A DNA stretch of 5,485 nt from Myxococcales bacterium (lineage in GTDB: Bacteria > Myxococcota > Bradymonadia > UBA7976 > UBA1532), in assembly GCA_020430675.1 (NCBI GenBank), contig JAGQJJ010000321.1:1-5485 (forward strand), written 5' to 3'. The notes under the pieces were generated by a model. That model was not told where the DNA came from and ran no database searches. It worked only from the letters and a program-made list of their open reading frames with translations. Shown here in pieces: positions 1-5,233 of the stretch (its first letter is position 1; every line of letters begins with the position of its first letter). Made by a program: the position numbers and the translations under genes.

Positions 1-452
1 CCGGCGCCGGCGCCGACGCCGAGGCCGGTCTCGCTGTCATCGTCGGTGGCCTTGGCGCCGAGCAGGTTGACCTCGACCGAGGTCAAGAGGTGGGCGAGGC
101 CGCCCATGCCGCGGATGTACAGGCCGTCGGTGACGAAGTAGTTGGCCCCCACGTAGAGGGTGAGGAATTGATTGGTGACGTCGGCGGCGCCCTGCTCATA
201 GGACTCGATGCGCCAGCCGAGCTCGCCGTCGAGCGTCAGGTTCTGCGAGATGCCGCCGCCGACGCGGCCGCGCAGATGGAAGCCGATGCGGTTCTCGGCC
301 TTGTCGGTGTCGAACTTGTTGGCGCCGCCGCCGATGCCGAGGCCGTAATACATGCCGCGGCGGTCGCGGTAGGCGTCGAGGGCGAAGGCCTGGCCGGCGA
401 GGCCGAGGACTACAAGAGCGGAGAGCAGGGCGAGGAGTCGTCGCGGGTTCAT
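1..452 (-). CDS. Outer-membrane beta-barrel protein, N-terminal 150 residues (3' end outside window)
   Basis: The frame stays open from the ATG at 452 to the left edge. It opens with a clear Sec signal peptide: MNPRR, a Leu/Val/Ala core and a predicted signal peptidase I site after AFA (residue 24). The mature part alternates hydrophobic and polar residues in short strands rich in Gly and aromatics: RGMYYGLGIGGGANKFD (31-47), RIGFHLRGRVGGGISQNLTL (53-72), ELGWRIESYE, FLTLYVGANYFVTDGLYIRG (94-113), GGLAHLLTSVEVNLLG. Strand-turn-strand spacing of this kind is typical of small porin-family or OmpA-like barrels of 8 strands. AGGAGG lies 5 bases ahead of the ATG, only 17 bases after the COG3014-like stop, so it shares the transcript. 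The remaining strands and any OmpA-type C-terminal domain are not visible, and no substrate or function can be assigned. Confidence 0.85.
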   Translation of the reverse strand, partial: MNPRRLLALLSALVVLGLAGQAFALDAYRDRRGMYYGLGIGGGANKFDTDKAENRIGFHLRGRVGGGISQNLTLDGELGWRIESYEQGAADVTNQFLTLYVGANYFVTDGLYIRGMGGLAHLLTSVEVNLLGAKATDDDSETGLGVGAGA

Positions 453-469
453 GGGGGCCTCCTGGGGGC

Positions 470-1882
470 TCATCGATAGTCAGAGAAGTTGACGACGGCG
501 AAGCCGCCCTCCGCCAGATTGACCTGCGCGGTGCGGGTTCGGCCGCGGTAGCGGACGCGGACCGTATGCGCGCCCGCGGGCAGGCGCGCACGAGCGATGT
601 GGAACGCGGCGGGCAGCGTGACCCAGCTGCGTGTATCGGGCGTGTCGGCGGCGGTCATGGCGCCCTCGACCGCGAGCCCGACCAGCAGGCCGGCGAGGCC
701 GTTGTTCGACGCGCTGCGCGTCGCCGCCTGGGTCAGCTCACCGGCCACCGCGCGCGTGATCAGCCGGGTGATCGAAGCGGCGATCAGCGTGCCTTTGACC
801 TGCTCATACTGGGCGTTGACCTTGCTGGCGACATCGAGCGCAACGCCGCCGGCGGGCGACTGGCCGTCGACGTCGACGTCGACCGGCGCCGAGGGCAGGG
901 CGACGCGCTGCAGGCGCGGGTAGTTGACCCACTTGAGCACGCCCTTGGCGGCAAAGACGTTGGCGCGCTGCTGCTCGTCGCGGCTGAGCCGCGCGCCGGG
1001 GCCAGGCGAGCTGGCGGCGACCACCGCGGCGCCGATCGGCAGGCGCTCGGGCAGCAGGAAGGGCGCCATGCCCGTCTGCACGACGACCAGCAGCTCGCCG
1101 CGTTTTGCGTCGTCTTCGGCGAGCGCGGGTGGATTCTCGGTCAGCTCGGCGAGGCGCGGATCGCTCGATCCGCTGCGCGCGGCCAGGCGGCCGACCGCCT
1201 CGGCGAGCGTCGGCACGCCGCCGGCGTCGTGCGCGTCGCCGTAATGCCGCATGGCCGGGCCTGGTTCGCCGGAGACCTCGAAGACAAAGCCGCTCAGATA
1301 GCTGCCAAGCGCCATCATCGAGCGGGCCTCGCCCTCTTCTTTTTCGAGGTACTTGCGGTTGACCAGCATGCGCCGCGCTTCGACCCGTGCGCCGCTCGGA
1401 TCGCCCATGACCAGGTAGTTGATCATGTTCATCGTATTGAGCAGCAGCTTCTCGTGCGGCGGCGCTTTGTAGATCGTGGCGTCGTCCGAGAAGAGGTACT
1501 TGCTGATCTCACCCGTCGTGTCGCCGGTCAGGTCGAGCACGTCGAGGTTCTTGTCGGCCGTCTGGAAGTCGCGGGCCGAGAGCTTGTTCTCGCCCAGCGC
1601 CTGAAGAATCGTGGCCCGTTCGAGCAGCAGCAGCGGCGTGTCTTCTTTCGGGTTTGAAGGCAGCTGCTCGGCGGCGGGCACCTCAAGCGCTTCGTTGACC
1701 CGGGTGAGCGCGACCTGCGGATCGCCGGCGGTCAGGGACTGGCGGAAGGCTTCGCTGGTCGAGGCGTAGCCCCCACAGCCCGCGAGCGTGAGGCCGGCGG
1801 CCAGCCCGGCGACGAGGCAGAGCGCGCGCAGACCGCCGCGGTGGGCAGGGCGGCGTGGCTCGGGCTCATCGAATGGCCGCAT
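470..1882 (-). CDS. COG3014-like lipoprotein of unknown function
   Basis: A 470-residue protein with a long basic N-terminus, a hydrophobic core and the canonical lipobox LAGC at C36, followed by GG, so it is probably an outer-membrane lipoprotein facing the periplasm. Residues 41-240 are helical and repeat-like (TPR-like in appearance): DTPLLLLERATILQALGE (81-98), then HEKLLLNTMNMINYLVMGD (143-161) and ARVEARRMLVNRKYLE (165-180). The C-terminal third has SRDEQQRANVF, a Gly/Ala-rich hydrophobic stretch (395-412) and DTRSWVTLPAAFHIARARLP (416-435). The LNYL-GD/ARVEARR and DTRSW-LP-IAR-LP-G pattern is that of the COG3014 family, whose genes in some proteobacteria sit beside LpoB-like genes, as here. 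Biochemical role is unknown; a structural or scaffolding role in envelope maintenance is a guess. GGGAG lies 6 bases before the ATG, 25 bases after the LpoB-like stop and 17 before the next gene. Confidence 0.8.
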   Translation of the reverse strand: MRPFDEPEPRRPAHRGGLRALCLVAGLAAGLTLAGCGGYASTSEAFRQSLTAGDPQVALTRVNEALEVPAAEQLPSNPKEDTPLLLLERATILQALGENKLSARDFQTADKNLDVLDLTGDTTGEISKYLFSDDATIYKAPPHEKLLLNTMNMINYLVMGDPSGARVEARRMLVNRKYLEKEEGEARSMMALGSYLSGFVFEVSGEPGPAMRHYGDAHDAGGVPTLAEAVGRLAARSGSSDPRLAELTENPPALAEDDAKRGELLVVVQTGMAPFLLPERLPIGAAVVAASSPGPGARLSRDEQQRANVFAAKGVLKWVNYPRLQRVALPSAPVDVDVDGQSPAGGVALDVASKVNAQYEQVKGTLIAASITRLITRAVAGELTQAATRSASNNGLAGLLVGLAVEGAMTAADTPDTRSWVTLPAAFHIARARLPAGAHTVRVRYRGRTRTAQVNLAEGGFAVVNFSDYR

Positions 1883-1907
1883 GACCGTCTCCCGCGCGCT
1901 GCCGGCT

Positions 1908-2519
1908 TCAGTTGATCAGGCCCTTGGTGAGGTTGGCTTCGTTCTGCCAGCGCACCGCGCCGGTCTCGATCTCGACCGCCTGCATGAAGAGGAAGTACTG
2001 CACGCGGCGCTCTTCGCCGGTCTTCTCGGCCGAATCGTAGACCTTGCCGGTGATGAAGTACTGCGCGCCGAGCTGCCGGCCAAGCTGGCCGGCGTTGTCA
2101 GGGTCGAAGGCCGCCGACTGCTGCTTCTTGAGCTCTTCGATCAGCTCGCGCTGCCGCTCGTGGCTGATGACGGTGACGTAGCCGCTGTTGACCAGGTCGG
2201 TCTCGAACTTCGAGAGCAGCGCGTTGAGCTGGCTGTCGATGTGTTCGCTGGTCTCGTTCTTGATGGCGAAGATGGCGACCTTGGCTTCTTTGCCGTCGGC
2301 CGACATCTCCTTCCAGCGGCGCATGGCACCGCCTTTGAGCAGGCTCTCGCTGTTCTGGGCGAACAGCTTTTCGAGGTCTTTTTTGTCGAGCCCCGTCGAC
2401 ATCGCGTATTCGTCGAGCTCGGGGTTGTCGCCGCCGCGGACGAAGGCCGGGCCGCTGGAGCAGGCAAACGCGGCGAGCGCCGCGATGAGGGAGAACGTCA
2501 AGAAGGGCAGACGGCGCAT
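1908..2519 (-). CDS. LpoB-like lipoprotein (putative penicillin-binding protein activator)
   Basis: This 203-residue protein starts with a lipoprotein signal peptide: MRR, a hydrophobic stretch (residues 4-19) and C20 in AAFAC, a looser lipobox than the L-x-G/A-C consensus. The mature protein begins CSSG, without Asp at +2, which in E. coli would send it to the outer membrane. Residues 79-200 match the LpoB family: AKVAIFAIKNETSEHID (79-95), a short domain with ALLSKFETDLVNSGYVTVIS, DPDNAGQLGRQLGAQYFITG (139-158), and a closing EIETGAVRWQNE (184-195). In E. coli LpoB reaches through the peptidoglycan to stimulate PBP1b; in other phyla related lipoproteins are common and mostly untested. GAGGA lies 6 bases ahead of the ATG. 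An in-frame extension to 2618 would bury the signal peptide and is rejected. It is the first gene of a three-gene envelope unit, with a 25-base gap to the next. Family good, function inferred. Confidence 0.88.
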   Translation of the reverse strand: MRRLPFLTFSLIAALAAFACSSGPAFVRGGDNPELDEYAMSTGLDKKDLEKLFAQNSESLLKGGAMRRWKEMSADGKEAKVAIFAIKNETSEHIDSQLNALLSKFETDLVNSGYVTVISHERQRELIEELKKQQSAAFDPDNAGQLGRQLGAQYFITGKVYDSAEKTGEERRVQYFLFMQAVEIETGAVRWQNEANLTKGLIN

Positions 2520-2561
2520 CACGTTTCCTCGTCGATTTGGTTTCGCGGGTACCGGCTGCGA

Positions 2562-2590
2562 AGCATAGGGAGGGGCTCCGCACGGCGCAA
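2562..2590 (-). promoter_or_regulatory. Candidate sigma-70-type promoter of the LpoB-like operon
   Basis: Read on the minus strand, TTGCGC (2590-2585) and TATGCT (2567-2562) are separated by exactly 17 bases. The two boxes match the E. coli consensus at 3 and 4 of 6 positions. A transcript from here would have a leader of about 35 bases before the lipoprotein ATG. Its position in the only sizeable gap ahead of the operon supports it; the consensus of this organism is unknown. Confidence 0.4.
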
Positions 2591-2605
2591 GGAACAGTGC
2601 GCCGT
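2582..2605. repeat. 8-bp inverted repeat overlapping the candidate -35 box
   Basis: ACGGCGCA (2582-2589) and TGCGCCGT (2598-2605) are perfect inverted arms with an 8-base loop. There is no T-run immediately after it on either strand, so it does not look like a finished intrinsic terminator. One arm covers most of the -35 box of the candidate promoter, which would fit an operator, or it may be a Rho-type 3' structure of the upstream DHH gene. Confidence 0.4.
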
Positions 2606-2642
2606 TCGCGGTATTCAAATGTTTTTGCGGGCGGGGTGCTTT

Positions 2643-3818
2643 TCAGCCGGCGTCTTTGTCGTCCTGCTCGACGCCGATCTTCTCGAAGACCAGATCTTCG
2701 ATGGTCTTTTTGCCGATCGCCCACAGCGCGTCGCGATCGCGGCAGCGGGCGAAGAGGCCGAGCGGGATGCGGAAGCCGCCCTTGTTGCGGCGGCCGCCGC
2801 CGTAATGCCGGCCGGCCGAGTCGGCGCCGAAGACCGCCTTGAGCCAGCCATCGGGGTCGATCGTGGCGCTGTTGGTGCGCAGTGAACCGTCGACCACGTC
2901 GCCGTTGACGATGCCGAAGACCAGGGCGGTCTCGACGCCCTCGTGGCGCAGCAGGAAGTCGGAGGTCTGGGCGATGCCATCACGGTCTTCTTCGCGCACG
3001 AAGCCGACGCCGGCGAGCAGGAAGGTGCCGCGGATGACCTTGTTGTTCAGGCCGCGCTGGATGATCTCCATCGTGCGCACGGTGATCGACTGCTTGCTGA
3101 TCACCCGCAGCAGGTCGCTGTCGATGAACTGCCGCAGATAGGCGCCGGCGCGGAAGTCGATGGGGCGCGCGAGCAGCAGGCTGTCGGTGTCGGCCCGAAT
3201 GCCATGCATCAACGCGGTGGCGAGGCGCGCGTCTTCGGACGAGCCGAGGCGCAGACCGAACTGCGAGTGTTCGAGGTACTCGGCGTAGATGCTGCTCGTC
3301 GCGCCGGCGTCTTCGCGGATGTCGATGAACGCGGCGTCGAAGCCGCCCACGATCTTGTGGTGGTCGACAAACGTCAGGATCGGCGGCGGGCGCGCGACGC
3401 GCACCGGCAGGTGGGGCGTTTGCGTGTCGACAAACGACATGTAGTCGAAGGCGCCCAGGTCCATGTCTTCGCGATATTGCCGCAAGTCGGCGTCGAGGCT
3501 CTTGGCCAGGGCGCGGTTCTCGGGGTGGCTGATCGGGTCGAAGAAGACGATGGTGCTCTCGATCTCGTAGGCCTTGGCCAGATGCCGCTGGGCGATCGCG
3601 CTGGCGATGCTGTCGGGATCGGGGTGCCCTTTGATGACGATGAGCAGGCGCTTGCCGCGGGCGCTCTCGAGGGCCCGGATGAAGCCCTCCAGGCGATCGG
3701 GCGCTTCGCAATAACCGCGCGCTGGCGGCCGGTTGGCGGCGTAGTCCCCGTTGGCCGGGGGGGTGGTAAGCGCCGCGTGCTCTCCGGTCAAGGCAACGCT
3801 TCGGGACGCTGCGGGCAT
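2643..3818 (-). CDS. DHH/DHHA1 family phosphoesterase (NrnA/RecJ-like)
   Basis: The 391-residue protein has the complete DHH catalytic set: KGHPDPDSIASA (residues 63-74, motif I with H65, D67 and D69), DTQ (131-133, motif II), VDHHK (151-155, motif III), AGATSSIYAEYL (171-182) and IRADTDS (207-213, motif IV). These bind two Mn2+ ions in phosphoesterases that cleave nanoRNAs, pAp or cyclic-dinucleotide products. The C-terminal DHHA1-like part carries GGGRRNKGGFRIPLG (340-354) in place of the common GGGHxxAAG, so substrate preference may differ from classical NrnA. The first 40 residues are low complexity and outside the domain. No CBS, signal or membrane segment is seen, so it is cytoplasmic. 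The ATG has GGAG 5 bases upstream. A candidate promoter lies in the 149-base spacer ahead of it, so it may be transcribed on its own. Family is certain; whether the substrate is oligoribonucleotide, pAp or c-di-AMP derived is open. Confidence 0.93.
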   Translation of the reverse strand: MPAASRSVALTGEHAALTTPPANGDYAANRPPARGYCEAPDRLEGFIRALESARGKRLLIVIKGHPDPDSIASAIAQRHLAKAYEIESTIVFFDPISHPENRALAKSLDADLRQYREDMDLGAFDYMSFVDTQTPHLPVRVARPPPILTFVDHHKIVGGFDAAFIDIREDAGATSSIYAEYLEHSQFGLRLGSSEDARLATALMHGIRADTDSLLLARPIDFRAGAYLRQFIDSDLLRVISKQSITVRTMEIIQRGLNNKVIRGTFLLAGVGFVREEDRDGIAQTSDFLLRHEGVETALVFGIVNGDVVDGSLRTNSATIDPDGWLKAVFGADSAGRHYGGGRRNKGGFRIPLGLFARCRDRDALWAIGKKTIEDLVFEKIGVEQDDKDAG

Positions 3819-3855
3819 TCGGTCTCCGTTCCTTCTTCAAGCCATGGCCCGGCGG

Positions 3856-3869
3856 GAACGCGCGCGTTC
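3856..3869. repeat. Perfect 14-bp palindrome in the DHH leader
   Basis: GAACGCGCGCGTTC reads the same on both strands. It falls downstream of the candidate -10 box and upstream of the DHH ribosome binding site, where a dimeric repressor could bind. A related perfect 12-mer, GCCGCGCGCGGC, sits upstream of the -35 box at 3927-3938. Both may simply reflect high G+C. Confidence 0.35.
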
Positions 3870-3890
3870 AACCCCTGCGATGGCCCCTGA

Positions 3891-3919
3891 ACTCTAGCGG
3901 TGACATCTTCGCAACACAA
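3891..3919 (-). promoter_or_regulatory. Candidate sigma-70-type promoter of the DHH phosphoesterase gene
   Basis: TTGTGT (3919-3914) and TAGAGT (3896-3891) on the minus strand have a 17-base spacer and match 3 and 4 of 6 consensus bases. The implied leader is roughly 65 bases long. It lies in the 149-base gap between the rhodanese and DHH genes, suggesting that DHH starts a new transcription unit. Confidence 0.4.
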
Positions 3920-3967
3920 GACGGATGCCGCGCGCGGCCATGGGGCTGCAAACCGGGCGCCGTGGGG

Positions 3968-4288
3968 TCAGTATCGGGGCACCGACGGATCGACCTCGCG
4001 GCTCCAGCGCTCGATGCCGCCGGCCAGGTTGTCGACGGCGGTGAAGCCGCGTGCGCGCAGCCAGAGCGCGACCTGCATGCTGCGCAGGCCGTGGTGGCAC
4101 ATCACGATGATGGGCTCGTGCGGATCGAGCTCTTCGATGCGCTTGGGCAACTGGTCCATGGGGATGTAATGCGCCCCGCGGATCCGAGCGAGGCGGTGCT
4201 CGGTCTGCGTGCGTACGTCGAGCAATCGGGGGGGCATCGGGCTCGCCAGGGCGTCGGCGGCCTCGGCGGGCGTCAGTTGGCGCACCAT
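3968..4288 (-). CDS. Single-domain rhodanese-like sulfurtransferase
   Basis: This 106-residue protein is one complete rhodanese domain. It has RLLDVRTQTEHRLARIRGAHYIP in outline at residues 21-43 (LDVR, then E, then the G-A-x-x-IP turn) and the active-site loop CHHGLRS at 64-70, with C64 as the predicted persulfide-carrying cysteine. NLAGGIERW (88-96) is the standard C-terminal motif. Family members move sulfane sulfur from thiosulfate or a protein persulfide to cyanide, thioredoxin or Fe-S and thiocofactor pathways. There is no signal peptide, so it is cytoplasmic. The start is the ATG 5 bases after a strong GGAGG; an in-frame TTG four codons upstream would place the SD inside the gene. It follows folE by 15 bases and is the last gene of that unit. 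The physiological sulfur acceptor is unknown; proximity to a ferredoxin-like gene allows, but does not show, a role in Fe-S or pterin-related sulfur chemistry. Confidence 0.92.
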   Translation of the reverse strand: MVRQLTPAEAADALASPMPPRLLDVRTQTEHRLARIRGAHYIPMDQLPKRIEELDPHEPIIVMCHHGLRSMQVALWLRARGFTAVDNLAGGIERWSREVDPSVPRY

Positions 4289-4293
4289 GGGTT

Positions 4294-4298
4294 CCTCC
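4294..4298 (-). promoter_or_regulatory. Ribosome binding site of the rhodanese gene
   Basis: GGAGG followed by AACCC and ATG gives a 5-base spacing. It falls in the 15-base gap after folE and shows that ATG at 4288, not the TTG at 4300, begins the protein. Confidence 0.8.
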
Positions 4299-4303
4299 AA
4301 TCT

Positions 4304-4843
4304 CTAGGCGGTCATCGGGGGCAATATGTCGGTTCGATCGCGCAAACTGCCCCGGGCGAGGCGGGTCGCCACGCGCGCCCCGCGCGGCTCGCGGCCGCGC
4401 AGGATGAGGCAGAGATGCTGGGCCTCGATGGCGCAGGCGGCGCCGCGGGCGCCCAGATGCGTGATCAAGGCGTCGACCAGCTCGGCGCAGAGCGCTTCTT
4501 GCAGCACGCGGCGCCGCGAGAGGGCAAAAACGAGCTGTTCAAGCGCGCCCAGGCCGACGATATGGCCGTCGGGTTCATAGGCCAGATGCACGACGCCAAA
4601 GAATGGGATCAGGTGATGCGGGCAGACCGCGTGGAACGGCACATGGGTCAGCGTGACCACCGCGCCGCCGCGGTCGACGATGCGTTCGGCAAGCACCTGT
4701 TTTGGGTCGACGGCGTAGCCGGCGAGCAGATTTTCGGTCCAGAAGGCGGCGACGCGCTCGGGCGTGCGGGCCTCTTCTGCGTCGCCGATGGGGCCGGGCA
4801 CCGCGGCGAGGAAGGCGGAGATGGCATCCGCGGCCGTTTTCAT
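4304..4843 (-). CDS. folE: GTP cyclohydrolase I (FolE), divergent
   Basis: This is a cytoplasmic enzyme of the family that converts GTP to 7,8-dihydroneopterin triphosphate, the first step to folate, biopterin and some deazaguanines (EC 3.5.4.16). Visible signatures are TPERVAAFW (residues 27-35), FHAVCPHHLIPFFG (70-83), LQEAL (114-118) and EAQHLCLILRG (140-150). By alignment to E. coli FolE, the zinc ligands are C74, H77 and C145, with H76, H143 and guanine-binding E116 also kept. R30 and R149 match R65 and R185. However, the triphosphate-contacting K68, S135, K136 and R139 appear as A33, G99, A100 and Q103, and the usual CEHH reads CPHH. At 179 residues it is short but within the family range. 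The ATG overlaps the upstream ferredoxin stop and has only a weak, distant GGTGA, so translation probably depends on coupling. True GTP cyclohydrolase activity is likely but not assured given the altered pocket. Confidence 0.88.
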   Translation of the reverse strand: MKTAADAISAFLAAVPGPIGDAEEARTPERVAAFWTENLLAGYAVDPKQVLAERIVDRGGAVVTLTHVPFHAVCPHHLIPFFGVVHLAYEPDGHIVGLGALEQLVFALSRRRVLQEALCAELVDALITHLGARGAACAIEAQHLCLILRGREPRGARVATRLARGSLRDRTDILPPMTA

Positions 4844-5166
4844 GGCGTGCGGTCACCGGCGGCGACGAGCCGCGCGCCCTCGGGCAGCTCGGCGACCACC
4901 AGGCCTTCGGCGACGCGCACGCAGCAGGCACGACCCGCGGTCGGGGCTTGCGCGCCCGGCGCGATGACGCCGCAGGTGCAGCAGCCGATCGTGTCGTTGA
5001 AGCAGTAAAGAGACCAGTCGCAATCCATTCGGCCCAGCTCGTACTGAATGTACTGAAACGCCCGGATCAGCGGGATGCCCTCAGGCACGTCGAAGGTCTC
5101 ATCGAGGACCCGAATGGGCACGAGACGATCCACGTGACCGTAGATGAGCGGGTTGGGGGTTGGCAC
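4840..5166 (-). CDS. Small 2Fe-2S ferredoxin-like protein (108 aa, GTG start)
   Basis: The protein resembles the Fer2-type 2Fe-2S domain found at the N-terminus of NuoG, formate dehydrogenase and SdhB-type proteins. It has a beta-rich start with FDVPEGIPLIRAF (residues 25-37), where these domains carry a VPEG-type turn, then clustered cysteines, then ACCVRVAEGLVV (80-91), like the AC....EGMVV end of that domain. Seven cysteines are visible: C49, C55, C62, C63, C65, C81 and C82. The likeliest cluster ligands are C55 (or C49), C62, C65 and C81. This would make it a cytoplasmic electron carrier; its partner is unknown. GTG is chosen because AAGGA sits 5 bases upstream and the reading frame further upstream overlaps the PHP gene with no family similarity. 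Its TGA overlaps the ATG of folE (ATGA), implying translational coupling. The loop spacing is not that of a textbook ferredoxin, so the name is family level only. Confidence 0.75.
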   Translation of the reverse strand: MPTPNPLIYGHVDRLVPIRVLDETFDVPEGIPLIRAFQYIQYELGRMDCDWSLYCFNDTIGCCTCGVIAPGAQAPTAGRACCVRVAEGLVVAELPEGARLVAAGDRTP

Positions 5167-5171
5167 ACCGG

Positions 5172-5176
5172 TCCTT
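5172..5176 (-). promoter_or_regulatory. Ribosome binding site deciding the GTG start of the ferredoxin-like gene
   Basis: On the minus strand AAAAAGGAC precedes GTG, with AAGGA 5 bases from the start codon. The match is what favours GTG over any upstream ATG, which would lie inside the PHP gene. Confidence 0.7.
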
Positions 5177-5182
5177 TTTGTC

Positions 5183-5196
5183 GTCGGTTGCCCGAC
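5183..5196 (-). other. Small hairpin with GCAA tetraloop upstream of the ferredoxin ribosome binding site
   Basis: The minus-strand transcript reads GTCGG-GCAA-CCGAC: a five-pair stem closed by a GNRA-type tetraloop, six bases before the A-rich ribosome binding site. It is short and could be chance; a role in spacing or protecting the translation start is only a possibility. Confidence 0.25.
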
Positions 5197-5233
5197 CGAG
5201 GATCGATGCGCGACGGGCGCCGGTTGTCGCAGG

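Noticed and set aside
1..28. GGCGCC-rich repeat at the left edge
   Set aside because: It encodes a Gly-Ala run within the beta-barrel frame and is explained by codon bias.
90..479. 129-residue plus-strand open frame
   Set aside because: Its opposite strand encodes a signal peptide and beta-barrel strands with a strong ribosome binding site, which is the better explanation.
866..883. Short GTCGAC tandem repeat
   Set aside because: Three copies encode an Asp-Val run inside the COG3014-like protein; no sign of a mobile or regulatory repeat.
2520..2618. 33-residue N-terminal extension of the LpoB-like gene
   Set aside because: It would bury the lipoprotein signal peptide internally and overlaps the candidate promoter; ATG at 2519 has a ribosome binding site.
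566..3890. Long plus-strand open frames (566-1657, 1788-2885, 2943-3890)
   Set aside because: All are antisense to well-supported genes, rich in Arg, Ala, Gly, Val and Asp, without convincing domains; they are compositional shadows.
3898..3967. Intrinsic terminator after the rhodanese gene
   Set aside because: G+C-rich palindromes are present but no T-run follows any of them on the minus strand, so termination there is unproven.
4289..4300. TTG start for the rhodanese gene
   Set aside because: The GGAGG that would be needed for initiation lies within this four-codon extension and is ideally spaced for the following ATG.
3962..5008. 348-residue open frame on the plus strand
   Set aside because: It lies antisense to rhodanese, folE and the ferredoxin gene, which have clear family motifs, and its translation has no recognisable domain. 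It arises from strong G+C bias at third positions.
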